A stretch of 64,000 nucleotides of DNA from Defluviitaleaceae bacterium (GTDB lineage: Bacteria > Bacillota > Clostridia > Lachnospirales > WRBF01). The stretch covers positions 25,784 through 89,783 of the forward strand of contig WRBF01000001.1 in the NCBI GenBank assembly GCA_009784685.1, written 5' to 3'. The notes beneath the pieces are model-generated. The model made no database searches. It was not told the DNA's origin and was given only the letters and a program-made list of their open reading frames with translations. Shown here piece after piece: positions 53,579 to 63,877 of this stretch. A program made the position numbers and the translations under genes. Position 1 is the first letter of the stretch. Every line of letters starts with the position of its first letter.

Positions 53579-54592
53579 ATGAAAATATTTATAAGTTGGT
53601 CTGGTGAGCCCAGTAAAAAAATAGCTGAAATAATGAGAAAATGGATTAAAAATGTAATACAATCCGTTGAACCATTTGTTTCTTCCGAAGATATTGAAAA
53701 AGGTTCTCGTTGGAGTGCTGATATTGCTAAGGAGTTGGAAGATACCAACTTTGGCTTGTTGTGTGTAACTAAGGATAACTTTAAGGCACCATGGTTACTA
53801 TTTGAAGCTGGGGCTTTATCAAAGGCAATGGACAAAGCATTAGTTGTGCCTATGCTTTTCGGGCTAAAGCCATCTGACTTGACAGGAAGTCCGCTTTTGC
53901 AATTTCAAACAGTAATTTTTTCTAAAAATGAAGTTAAAAAATTAATAGTCACATTGAATGATAAAATCGAAAAGCGCATAGATAGCTTGGATGAAATTTT
54001 TGAAAAATGGTATCCAGACCTAGAAGATGCCGTTGCAGAATTAGAGCCTGGAACTATCAGCCAAGGCGCAGGTGACGATTTAGCTATAAACACTAACCAA
54101 TCCCCTGTACTAGAGGAAATTTTGACTATTTCTAGGGATAATCAAAAACTATTAAGAAATTCTGAAAATATTGCAATTGAAAAAATCGGGAATATCGAGG
54201 AGAAAATATCGCACCTCTCTGATAATCGCAATAGTCTTAGGGAGCATAATCGCCGAAAGAAAAAGCTGCACCCAATGATGCTTGATGAATTGCTATATTT
54301 TAGGAGTGAAAAATTTGGTTCAAACGATTGTTTTCCAAACTATGGCTTCCTAATAGCACTTTCTCTTTTCAGGGAAGATTATCCTTGGGTTTATGATTTA
54401 GGAAAAGAGTTGTTGGACGTCCTAAACTCTAAAAAATCTAACAGTCAAAAACAAAAATCTATAGAACACTTTATAAATATGTTGGAAGAAACCCCTCGTC
54501 TGTTACATAGATTAGGATATAGAGAAGACGACGAAATGTTATTTTTTGAATTGCCTAGGATATTTCATAAAATACTTGATAGATTTGAATGA
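53579..54592 (+). CDS. TIR-domain protein, possible NAD-cleaving defence effector
   Basis: A 337-residue protein starting at ATG 53579 (GGGGG 8 bases upstream; the track start at 53564 precedes the SD). Residues 1-135 form a TIR domain of the bacterial standalone type: KIFISWSGE (BB-type strand), ALSKAMDKALVVPMLF, and PWLLFEAGALSKAM with the Glu (E76) at the place of the catalytic Glu of NADase TIR domains. After a linker (about 155-225, coiled coil), the C-terminal 100 residues are a helical domain I do not recognise. Such architectures often sense infection and deplete NAD; no partner sensor gene is adjacent. Flanked by a MITE and a broken two-component system, so likely acquired. Confidence 0.85.
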   Translation: MKIFISWSGEPSKKIAEIMRKWIKNVIQSVEPFVSSEDIEKGSRWSADIAKELEDTNFGLLCVTKDNFKAPWLLFEAGALSKAMDKALVVPMLFGLKPSDLTGSPLLQFQTVIFSKNEVKKLIVTLNDKIEKRIDSLDEIFEKWYPDLEDAVAELEPGTISQGAGDDLAINTNQSPVLEEILTISRDNQKLLRNSENIAIEKIGNIEEKISHLSDNRNSLREHNRRKKKLHPMMLDELLYFRSEKFGSNDCFPNYGFLIALSLFREDYPWVYDLGKELLDVLNSKKSNSQKQKSIEHFINMLEETPRLLHRLGYREDDEMLFFELPRIFHKILDRFE

Positions 54593-54619
54593 CTATATAA
54601 CCAAAGCCTTTTGGTGTAG

Positions 54620-54859
54620 TGGAGCTTATTTCACGCATTAACGCTGACTTTTAAGGAATATGAACTGTTACATTATCTTCTTATAAACTCCGGTATTGTC
54701 TTGAATAGAGATAAAATTTTAGAAACGGTATGGGGTTATGACTATGAGGGTGAAAGCCGCACGTTAGATATGCACATAAAGTCGTTGCGGCAAAAGCTTG
54801 GAACAGCAGGCGAACACATAAAAACTATTCGTAATGTTGGCTACAAATTGGGGGAATAA
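54620..54859 (+). pseudogene. Remnant of an OmpR/PhoB-family response regulator (DNA-binding domain only)
   Basis: The frame 54620-54859 is open but has no start near its beginning and is preceded by a TAG (54617-54619). The product (LTFKEYELLHYLLINSGIV, TVWGYDYEGESRTLDMHI, KTIRNVGYKLGE) is the C-terminal winged-helix of a PhoB-type regulator; the receiver domain is gone. The stop is 2 bases before the TTG start of the kinase remnant, the normal RR-HK order. The breakpoint lies between the TIR stop (54592) and 54635. Probably not translated. Confidence 0.85.
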
Positions 54860-54861
54860 CT

Positions 54862-56565
54862 TTGCAAAAACGTATTTTCTTGAACTTCGTAATGTTGATA
54901 TTAATTTGTGTTGTGTTTTTAGCAATATCGTTTGGTCTGTTGTTTTTTAGATCAGCACAAACTCACGAGATGACCTCAATTAGAGATAAAACCCATCTTA
55001 TTGCTGAGCTGCTTAATCAAGGAACTTTTGAAAATAACGAAAGTTTAGATAGCGGCGAAACTCGTATGACCATTATCTCGCAAGATGGCTGGGTGCTGTC
55101 AGATAGCCATGATGAGACGGATTTGACTGTTAATCGCAATGACCGTATGGAATTTATTTAAGCCATAACGTATGGCAACGGCGAAACTATACGCCGTTCA
55201 GATACATTAGGTGCTGAAACTTTTTATTATACAGTGCGACTGCAAGACGGAAATGTTTTACGCCTTTCCCGCACATTGCACAGCTTGGGCGCAGTGTTTA
55301 TATCAACACTGCCAAGTCTCTTTGCAACAGCATCAGTTATATTGGCATTAGCATATTTTACAGCTCACCGATTAACTCAAAAAATCGTTAAGCCACTTAC
55401 TGAAGTGGACTTTGAAACTGAAGGAATCATCGCAGATCATTCCTTCAGTGAAAAACTGTATGAAGAACTTTGGCCTTATGTTAAAAAAATCGACCATCAA
55501 AATCAAAAAATAACAAGTCAAATGATGATACTGAGAAATAGAGCCGAAACTATCGAAGCCATAATTGCAAATATGAGAGAAGGGCTTGTGATTTTAGATG
55601 AAAAAGGATTGGTAATGGCTGCTAATAAAAGCGTGTTGGATATTTTTGAAATATCAAATGAGCAGGATATAGTACAAAAAAATATTTTGCATATTTACCG
55701 TAATCCTGACTTTATGCAATGCGTTAATCAATGCCTTGGCGGGGCACACCTAGAACTGAATTTTACCAGAAACAACAGAGCATACAATGTGCTGCTTAAC
55801 CCTGTAATTAACGATGATATCAATTGTGGGGCTATTATTTTCTTTTTAGATGCAACAGCACAATTTAAAGCCGAAACACAACGCAAAGAATTTACCGCAA
55901 ATATATCGCATGAATTAAGAACACCTCTCACAACTATTTCAGCTTTGTCAGAAATGATAGCAAGCGGTATGGTAAAAGCTAATGATGTTACTAGCTCTGC
56001 AGACAAAATTTATGGACAAACCAAGCGCCTAATCAATATAATTGATGATATAATCCGATTATCAGAATTTGATGAAAACAAAAAAGACAAAAACTTTACT
56101 ACATTTGATATTTATGATTTAGCAAAATCAGTTATAGACGCTTTGCAAGAAAAAGCTGCTGAAAGGTTAGTAACGATTGAACTTACGGGGAAACCATTAC
56201 AGGTGAAAGCCAATAGTAGATTGATTGACGAACTCATGCTTAATCTAATCGACAACGCCGTTAAATACAACAAAGAATATGGCAGCGTGACTGTTGATTT
56301 ATGCGAAGAAGATGGATTGTGTAAAATAACCGTTGCTGATACAGGAATAGGCATTTCTAAAGAGCATCAAAACCGTGTTTTTGAACGATTCTATCGCATA
56401 GACAGCTCACGTTCGAAAAAAACCGGCGGAACAGGGTTGGGGCTTTCGATTGTAAAGCATATTACAGATCATCATAATGGAAAAGTCCATTTGGAAAGCG
56501 TAGAAGGTAAGGGAACGACAATTGTGTGCTATATTGATTTAGGGCGTGCTCCTATTAGTCCCTGA
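54862..56565 (+). pseudogene. PhoR/WalK-type sensor kinase broken by one in-frame stop
   Basis: The ORF track shows two pieces, 54862-55161 and 55234-56565, in the same frame (372 bases apart). Between them the only defect is a TAA at 55159-55161; the 24 codons after it read on normally (AITYGNGETIRRSDTLGAE...). Joined, it is a 567-codon kinase: TM1, extracytoplasmic domain, TM2 (about 140-160), PAS (about 230-330), HisKA (FTANISHELRTPLTTI), HATPase (NLIDNAVKYN, DTGIGISKEH, GTGLGLSIVKH). The catalytic half is intact and could still be translated from an internal start. A sequencing error at that base is an alternative. Confidence 0.8.
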
Positions 56566-56590
56566 TAGATGGGAACGCTCTCTAATTTTG

Positions 56591-56708
56591 AAGTGTACCG
56601 CAAAGAAGGACGGAGGCTAAAGGCGGCTTTTGCGTAGCAAAAGCACTGAGACATATAGCGAAAAAAAGACAAGTTTTTGTTCTGCCTTAGGGGATATGAG
56701 TATATAAT
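56591..56708. repeat. Diverged partial copy of the 48.3-kb MITE-like repeat
   Basis: About 117 bases align with the right half of the element at 48410-48525, with roughly 80-85 percent identity by eye, including the hairpin GCTTTTGCGTAGCAAAAG and the right terminal GGGATA-GAGTATATAAT. The left terminal repeat is absent, so this is a truncated copy. It sits just after the kinase pseudogene. The minus-strand ORF 56529-56792 is a by-product. Confidence 0.75.
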
Positions 56709-56711
56709 GGG

Positions 56712-56739
56712 TTGACAAGTTAAGTGTATCTGATATAAA
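56712..56739 (+). promoter_or_regulatory. Predicted sigma-A promoter of the stalk-domain gene
   Basis: TTGACA (56712-56717), 16-base spacer, TATAAA (56734-56739), about 113 bases before the ATG at 56852 and directly after the repeat remnant. Confidence 0.6.
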
Positions 56740-56851
56740 ATAATGCGGGGTAAGTTTCTGTGTAGTTTTTTACAGAAAGCCACAAACACCAAAAATGATG
56801 AAGCAATTTAACTTCGTCATACTAAAAGTGTAAAAAATAGGAGGTAAATTT

Positions 56852-57619
56852 ATGAGAGAAAGATTTAAAAAGTTACAAGTTAAGGGCTTTACGGCAGTAG
56901 TTCTTACTACTGTTATTCTTTCTGCGTCATTGGTTTGGGCAAATTCTGGCGGTGTGATGCGAGAGATATTCTTTGGAGTAGATATTAATATCAATGGAGA
57001 AATTCTCCAAGTAGATGATGCTGACAGACCGTTTATAATGGAAGGCAGAACATTTTTGCCTGTTAGAGCATTAGGCGACGCTTTAGGAGTTTCTGTTGAC
57101 TGGTACGGACCAACACAAACAGTTTATGTAGAAACGGAAGAAACATCAGCAGCAATAAATCCTATTACCGAAGAAGAAATCAGAGCAGCACAAGTGGCAT
57201 GGGGCGAAGGTCTGGTAGCTATTAGCGCTGCTTATGCAGAAGATGAAGACTATGCAAGTATAGCTCAAAATGTTCTTGATACTTTATACGGATATGCGGA
57301 TGGAGTAGTTTTATTTAAGCCAACCGTTGCAAGCGAAGTTCCATTTAGATTTACCGAGGCAGAGGCGGCTTCTTATTTCATTGGCGGTTCTATAAGCGAA
57401 GATACAGGATTTGCTTTAAATCCTTGGACAAGCGTAAGATTTGCAAACGATGGTAGATTCATATTAAACGGTGAAACTGCTTTGTGGATGGGTTCCGTTT
57501 TTCTAACTAACGATCAAGACGAAGAAATTAGAGTAGAAAAAAGCAAAGGTTATTTTCGTGATGCTGAAGGTAACTTGCGTTTACAATTACATCATTCAAG
57601 CGTCCCATTTGAAAACTAA
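56852..57619 (+). CDS. Secreted copper amine oxidase N-terminal (stalk) domain protein
   Basis: A 255-residue exported protein. Signal peptide about residues 1-31 (FTAVVLTTVILSASLVWA), then a stalk domain at about 40-95 (ININGEILQVDDADRPFIMEGRTFLPVRALGDALG, with the conserved FLPVRALGDALG and a W at the next strand) and an unassigned C-terminal 150 residues. Stalk domains occur on many clostridial surface proteins and are not enzymes themselves. AGGAGG precedes the ATG. Flanked by its own promoter and terminator. Confidence 0.87.
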   Translation: MRERFKKLQVKGFTAVVLTTVILSASLVWANSGGVMREIFFGVDININGEILQVDDADRPFIMEGRTFLPVRALGDALGVSVDWYGPTQTVYVETEETSAAINPITEEEIRAAQVAWGEGLVAISAAYAEDEDYASIAQNVLDTLYGYADGVVLFKPTVASEVPFRFTEAEAASYFIGGSISEDTGFALNPWTSVRFANDGRFILNGETALWMGSVFLTNDQDEEIRVEKSKGYFRDAEGNLRLQLHHSSVPFEN

Positions 57620-57643
57620 GAGATTAACTTAAAATAATCAAAC

Positions 57644-57686
57644 AACCCCTGTTTTCGTTACAACGAAAGCGGGGGTTTTCTTTTTG
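57644..57686 (+). terminator. Rho-independent terminator
   Basis: AACCCC-TG-TTTTCGTT, ACA loop, AACGAAAGC-GGGGTT with a following TTTTCTTTTT tail. Ends the stalk-domain gene. The remaining gap to 57866 contains only very short frames. Confidence 0.88.
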
Positions 57687-57866
57687 TATTGTAAAGGCAA
57701 GTTTATAAAGAAATTAATTTGCGGTAATAAATATCATACTTCAAGAATAAATATCATGAAGGTTAATTATGGATAATACCAACAAAAAATATGCTGAAAT
57801 ATTATAAAACATGGTCAAAAAAACAGGAAAAAGATGATTAAAGCTATTTAAGATGAGGTATGATAA

Positions 57867-58622
57867 ATGAAAAATATTAATGATGCTATAAGCAAGCTAG
57901 AATATGACTTCCTTCGCACAGATAAGCACTTAGGGAATAATATTATCTTCTTATGCTTCGGCGGCAGTCATGCATATGGCACAAATGATGCTAACTCTGA
58001 TATAGATATACGAGGATGTGCGTTCAATCAAAAGTCAGATTTAATTGGGCTAAGCTCGTTCGAACAGTTCACAGATAATAAAACAATAATATACAGCTTC
58101 AATAAACTAATTAACTTGCTAATAAACTGTAACCCAAACGCAGTTGAATTACTTGGATGTAAGCCTGAGCATTATATTGTAAACTCAGTTGGACAAGAGA
58201 TGATTAGCAATAGAAAAATGTTTCTTTCTCGAAAAGTCGTTAATTCCTTTGGTGGATACGCCAACAAACAACTTAAACGGCTTCAAAATGCCGTTGCAAA
58301 AGACAACAATAAAAAAACCAAGAAAATTCTTAATAAGTACGCCCAAAATCTCACCAGGCTTTACTTAATGGCAATAGATATTTTTGAAAAAGAAGAAATT
58401 ATTACTTATCGTGAAAATGATTTACCGCTGCTGTTATCAATTCGAAATGGCAAATACATAAACGAAGACGGAACTTATCAATCAGAGTTTTTTGACCTAA
58501 TAAATGAATTTGAAAGACGGCTAGATTACGCCAAGGAAACATCCGGATTGCCTGTGAACCCTGACTATAAAAAGATTGAAGAATTTGTTATGCATGTTAA
58601 CAAGAAGGTAGTTGTTGGTTAA
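57867..58622 (+). CDS. RlaP-like DNA polymerase beta superfamily nucleotidyltransferase
   Basis: A 251-residue protein. The catalytic module is GGSHAYGTNDANSDIDIRGC (G-S-x9-D-x-D), the Mg-binding nucleotidyltransferase signature of the PF10127 group (RNA-repair-associated polymerase beta family, RlaP/YcgL). Residues about 95-150 (AVELLGCKPEHYI...SFGGYANKQLKRL) also match that group. No other RNA-repair gene (RtcB, Hen1, PNKP) is adjacent. GATGAGG precedes the start. Function here is unproven; nucleotide addition to RNA or a small substrate is inferred. Confidence 0.82.
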   Translation: MKNINDAISKLEYDFLRTDKHLGNNIIFLCFGGSHAYGTNDANSDIDIRGCAFNQKSDLIGLSSFEQFTDNKTIIYSFNKLINLLINCNPNAVELLGCKPEHYIVNSVGQEMISNRKMFLSRKVVNSFGGYANKQLKRLQNAVAKDNNKKTKKILNKYAQNLTRLYLMAIDIFEKEEIITYRENDLPLLLSIRNGKYINEDGTYQSEFFDLINEFERRLDYAKETSGLPVNPDYKKIEEFVMHVNKKVVVG

Positions 58623-58645
58623 TGTAATACTTAATAGCTAAGTAT

Positions 58646-58691
58646 AACTGCCGCCATTGTGAGGTTTGAAAACCTAGCAATGGCGGCAGTT
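58646..58691. terminator. Strong palindromic hairpin between convergent genes
   Basis: AACTGCCGCCATTG pairs perfectly with CAATGGCGGCAGTT (14 bp), with an inner AGGTTT/AAACCT stem. It lies between the RlaP-like gene and eno, which converge. There is no long T-run on either side, so it may be a terminator or mRNA end stabiliser for both. Confidence 0.6.
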
Positions 58692-58755
58692 GCGGTTTTA
58701 AGCAAAATAATTTTGATGTATAAATATTTAATCAAACACGCTTAAATTTATTTAT

Positions 58756-60111
<1,356 letters not shown>

Positions 60112-60210
60112 TTACAGGCGGCAGATGTAAGAATTAAGATTTTCATACCTGATCTCCCCTACTCTTCCGCCGTATTTATATTTTATTTTTTACTTTTGAA
60201 TTTATGAAAG

Positions 60211-61752
60211 CTACCGGATAATTAGTGAATGACCTGTCATTTCTTTTGGTTTTTCAAGTCCCATCATATCAAGCAAGGTTGGAGAAATATCGCATAGCTT
60301 TCCTCCGTTTTTAATTCCCTTAACGTCTTCACAGTTAATTAACACAAATGGTACAGGGTTTGTCGTATGTGCTGTAAAACTTTCTCCTGTTTCATAATCA
60401 ACCATTTTTTCGGAATTACCGTGGTCAGAGCATAAAAGCATCTGTCCACCTACAGATAAAAGTGCTTCAACAGCCCTGCCGACACAGGTATCAACCGTTT
60501 CAACAGCAGCAACCGCCGCAGAAATTACCCCCGTATGTCCAACCATATCCGGGTTTGCAAAGTTTATGATAATTAAATCATGCTTTTTAGCCTTAATCGC
60601 ATCACAAAGCTTGTTAGCAACCTCAATTGCGCTCATTTCCGGCAGTAAGTCATATGTTTCAACTTTAGGTGAAGGCACAAGGATTCTGTCTTCTCCTTCA
60701 AATTCAGCTTCAATGCCGCCGTTAAAGAAAAAGGTAACATGTGCATACTTTTCCGTCTCAGCAAGCCGCAGCTGAGTTAAACCTATACTTGAGACATATT
60801 CCCCAAGTGTATTATGAGGTGGTTCATTCGAATATGCAACCTCAACATTAGGCATTGTTTCGTCATATTCCGTAAAACAAACATATTTCAAGGGGAAATA
60901 TCCATGATTACGCTTAACTTCATTAAATGCTGGATCACAAAAACATCTTGTAATTTCTCTTGCCCTATCAGGTCTGAAATTAAAGAAAATAATTGAATCG
61001 TTTTCTTTAATTGATGCGGTTGGTTTATCGTCACTCATTATAACGGAAGGAACAACGAATTCGTCACTTACTCCGTTTGAGTAAGAATCGTTTATACATT
61101 CTACAGCTGAGCTGTATTCTTTACCTTTTCCAAGCACCAAAGCATCATAAGCCACTTGGACTCTTTCGTAACGTTTATCCCTGTCCATAGCATAAAATCT
61201 ACCTAAAACAGTTGCTATCTTCCCTACTCCGGTTTTATCTATTTCAGCTTCAAGCTGCTCGATATATGATTTGCCTGAAGTTGGAGGAGTGTCTCTCCCA
61301 TCTAAAAATGCATGAACGAATACATTTGTCAGACCATTATCTTTAGCAAGCTTCAAAAGGCTAAACAAATGTTCAATATGGCTGTGAACTCCGCCATCAG
61401 ATAAAAGACCGTATAAATGCAAGTCTGAACTATGTTTTTTGCAATTTTCAATAGCCGAAAGCAGGGCTTCGTTTGTGAAAAAATCACCGTCTTCGATTGA
61501 TTTCGTTATTCTCGTTAAATCTTGGTAAATAATCCTGCCTGCTCCAATATTAAGATGCCCAACTTCCGAATTTCCCATCTGTCCTTCAGGAAGACCGACA
61601 TCAAGACCGCTGGCAGCACCTTCCGCAAAAGGATATTCTTTAAATAGTTTATCAAGGTTAGGCGTTTTTGCGGTGATTACCGCATTACCTTTTGTATTGT
61701 CGGTTAGTCCATAACCGTCTAAAATCATAAGTACCGTTGGTTTAATCGCCAT
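60211..61752 (-). CDS. gpmI: 2,3-bisphosphoglycerate-independent phosphoglycerate mutase
   Basis: Interconverts 3- and 2-phosphoglycerate using two Mn ions. The 513-residue alkaline-phosphatase-superfamily enzyme has the metal start LMILDGYGL, the phospho-acceptor Ser in GQMGNSEVGHLNIGAGR, AFLDGRDTPP, and the metal motifs INFANPDMVGHTG and LLCSDHGNSEKM. The start ATG is immediately after the stop of the pgk-tpi gene, with AAGGAAGG upstream. Precedes eno by 114 bases. Confidence 0.98.
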   Translation of the reverse strand: MAIKPTVLMILDGYGLTDNTKGNAVITAKTPNLDKLFKEYPFAEGAASGLDVGLPEGQMGNSEVGHLNIGAGRIIYQDLTRITKSIEDGDFFTNEALLSAIENCKKHSSDLHLYGLLSDGGVHSHIEHLFSLLKLAKDNGLTNVFVHAFLDGRDTPPTSGKSYIEQLEAEIDKTGVGKIATVLGRFYAMDRDKRYERVQVAYDALVLGKGKEYSSAVECINDSYSNGVSDEFVVPSVIMSDDKPTASIKENDSIIFFNFRPDRAREITRCFCDPAFNEVKRNHGYFPLKYVCFTEYDETMPNVEVAYSNEPPHNTLGEYVSSIGLTQLRLAETEKYAHVTFFFNGGIEAEFEGEDRILVPSPKVETYDLLPEMSAIEVANKLCDAIKAKKHDLIIINFANPDMVGHTGVISAAVAAVETVDTCVGRAVEALLSVGGQMLLCSDHGNSEKMVDYETGESFTAHTTNPVPFVLINCEDVKGIKNGGKLCDISPTLLDMMGLEKPKEMTGHSLIIR

Positions 61753-63705
61753 TTAACCTTCCTTTCGGCTTTCACAGTTTACGATTTGCTCAAACTCCGG
61801 CTTGATTCCCGCTCCGCCAACTAAGCCGCCGTCAATATTCCGCATTGAAAACAGCTCGTTTGCATTGCCGCCGTTAACGCTTCCGCCATACAATATACGG
61901 ATAGCATCAGATGTATTTGCACCATACATCTCTCTTATAACCCGGCGAATAGCTGAACAAACTTCTTCTGCCTGTTCTGTTGTTGCAGTTTTTCCTGTTC
62001 CGATTGCCCAAACAGGTTCATATGCGATAATCACATTTTTGGCCTGTTCAGCAGTAACGTTTTGGAAAGCAACTTTTGTTTGTAAGCGTATAAGCTCAAT
62101 AGTAACACCCTGCTCACGCTGTTCAAGTTTTTCACCAATACAAACGATTGGGATAAGCCCTTTTTCAATTGCTTTAAGCACCTTTTTATTGACTACATCA
62201 TTAGTTTCGCCGGGATATTCTCTTCTTTCAGAATGCCCCAAAATTACATATTTCGCACCGGCATCAAGAATCATATCAGCAGATATTTCACCTGTATAAG
62301 CTCCGCTGTCAAGGAAATGCATGTTTTGAGCCCCGACTGAAATATCGGTATCACTAACCGCTTTCACTGCGGCAGTAATACTCATCGCCGGAACACAGAA
62401 TATAACTTCATTATCTTCGTAATTAAGTAATCCCTTAATACTGTGGATAAACTGAACGGCTTCTGGCGGCGTCATGTTCATCTTCCAGTTTGCCGCTACC
62501 ACTCTTTTTCTTGTTACCTTATCACCAATAACCATAATACCCGGAAGCGCAGTACCCTCAAGGAATTCAAGCGATGCACCGCCGCCTGTTGAAACATGTG
62601 AAATTTTACTTGCAAGACCGATTTTTGTAAGCGCTGCTGCTGAATCACCACCACCGACTACAGTAGTAGCAGTGCTGCCGGCAAGTGCCCTTGCAACAGC
62701 CATAGTGCCTTTTGCGAAGTTAGGCATTTCAAAAACACCCATCGGACCATTCCAGACAATAGTTTCTGCATCTTTAAGAACATCAGCAAATAACTCTTGC
62801 GTTTTTTCGCCAATATCAAGCCCTAAATAGTCCGCAGGAATTGCATCAATATCAACATTTTTAAATTCAGTATCGTTTTTAAATTCTTTTGCAGCAACAA
62901 TATCCACAGGCAGTAAAAACTTAACACCCTTTTCTTCGGCCTTTTCAATCATTTGTTTTGCAAAGTCTATCTTTTCTTCTTCAATAATGGAGTTTCCGAT
63001 TTCATAGCCTTGTGCTTTAAGGAATGTAAACGCCATTCCGCCGCCGATTATTAAAATGTCAACTTTTTCAAGAAGATTATTAATTACATTAATCTTATCA
63101 GAAACTTTTGCCCCTCCAAGTATAGCGGCAACAGGGCTTATAGGGTTATTAACTACTCTGCTTAAATATTTGATTTCCTTTTCAATAAGATATCCGACGG
63201 CTGTCTCTTTTATAAACTCCGTTACGCCAGCTGTTGAACAGTGTTTTCTATGAGCTGTACCAAATGCATCATTTACATAAATATCACATATGCTTGCAAG
63301 ATCCTTTGAAAAACTTTCCCCGTTTTTTGTTTCTTCATGTCTAAAGCGGGTATTTTGAAGGAGAATTACATCTCCATCTTTCATTTTCGAAACTTCGGCT
63401 CTAACTGCATCGCTTACCACATTATCATCGTCTAAAAACTTAACGTCCGTTTCCAAATAAACTGATAGTCTTTCCGCAATAGGCGCTAAAGTAGCCGTTG
63501 GGTCCGGACCTTTTGGTTTTTTAAGATGAGAGCATAGTATTACCTTACCGCCATCTTCTATAAGCTTTTTAATTGTGCGGAGAGCAGTTATTATGCGCGT
63601 TTCATCCGATATAGCTCCGTCCTTCATAGGCACGTTGAAATCGCATCGAACGAGAACTCTTTTACCGGATACCGATATGTTGTCAACAGTCTTTTTGTTG
63701 AACAT
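61753..63705 (-). CDS. Fused phosphoglycerate kinase / triosephosphate isomerase
   Basis: One 650-residue frame joins two glycolytic enzymes. ATG 63705 is preferred (AAAGG 10 bases upstream; [24 protein letters not shown] is the normal PGK start). Residues about 1-395 are [52 protein letters not shown], and the C-terminal [11 protein letters not shown] plus [13 protein letters not shown]. The TIM part follows at once ([12 protein letters not shown], catalytic His in VILGHSERR, catalytic Glu in [12 protein letters not shown], loop [10 protein letters not shown]). No stop or linker separates them. A PGK-TPI fusion is known from Thermotoga maritima; it is unusual for Clostridia. Confidence 0.93.
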   Translation of the reverse strand: MFNKKTVDNISVSGKRVLVRCDFNVPMKDGAISDETRIITALRTIKKLIEDGGKVILCSHLKKPKGPDPTATLAPIAERLSVYLETDVKFLDDDNVVSDAVRAEVSKMKDGDVILLQNTRFRHEETKNGESFSKDLASICDIYVNDAFGTAHRKHCSTAGVTEFIKETAVGYLIEKEIKYLSRVVNNPISPVAAILGGAKVSDKINVINNLLEKVDILIIGGGMAFTFLKAQGYEIGNSIIEEEKIDFAKQMIEKAEEKGVKFLLPVDIVAAKEFKNDTEFKNVDIDAIPADYLGLDIGEKTQELFADVLKDAETIVWNGPMGVFEMPNFAKGTMAVARALAGSTATTVVGGGDSAAALTKIGLASKISHVSTGGGASLEFLEGTALPGIMVIGDKVTRKRVVAANWKMNMTPPEAVQFIHSIKGLLNYEDNEVIFCVPAMSITAAVKAVSDTDISVGAQNMHFLDSGAYTGEISADMILDAGAKYVILGHSERREYPGETNDVVNKKVLKAIEKGLIPIVCIGEKLEQREQGVTIELIRLQTKVAFQNVTAEQAKNVIIAYEPVWAIGTGKTATTEQAEEVCSAIRRVIREMYGANTSDAIRILYGGSVNGGNANELFSMRNIDGGLVGGAGIKPEFEQIVNCESRKEG

Positions 63706-63877
63706 TAAACCACGCCTTTCAAAATTGTCTAGGATACGTTCTATTGTTATAAAACACACCAATTTGCTACATTATACCATTAAAAATTACAAATTACAAT
63801 TTACAATTGATAATTCGAAGCTAGTCACGTGAATCTAATTTGTAACGAATATGCCTAAGCTCTGTCATTCCTGGCTC

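Noticed and set aside
55159-55161. TAA in the kinase as a recoding site
   Set aside because: TAA is not a known selenocysteine or pyrrolysine codon and no hairpin or slippery sequence is evident; a nonsense mutation or sequencing error is simpler.
56529-56792. Minus-strand 87-aa ORF near the kinase pseudogene
   Set aside because: By-product of the truncated repeat copy at 56591-56708.
62480-62540. Programmed frameshift separating PGK and TPI
   Set aside because: The frame is continuous with no stop at the junction; stops occur only in other frames, and no clear slippery site with a downstream structure was seen.
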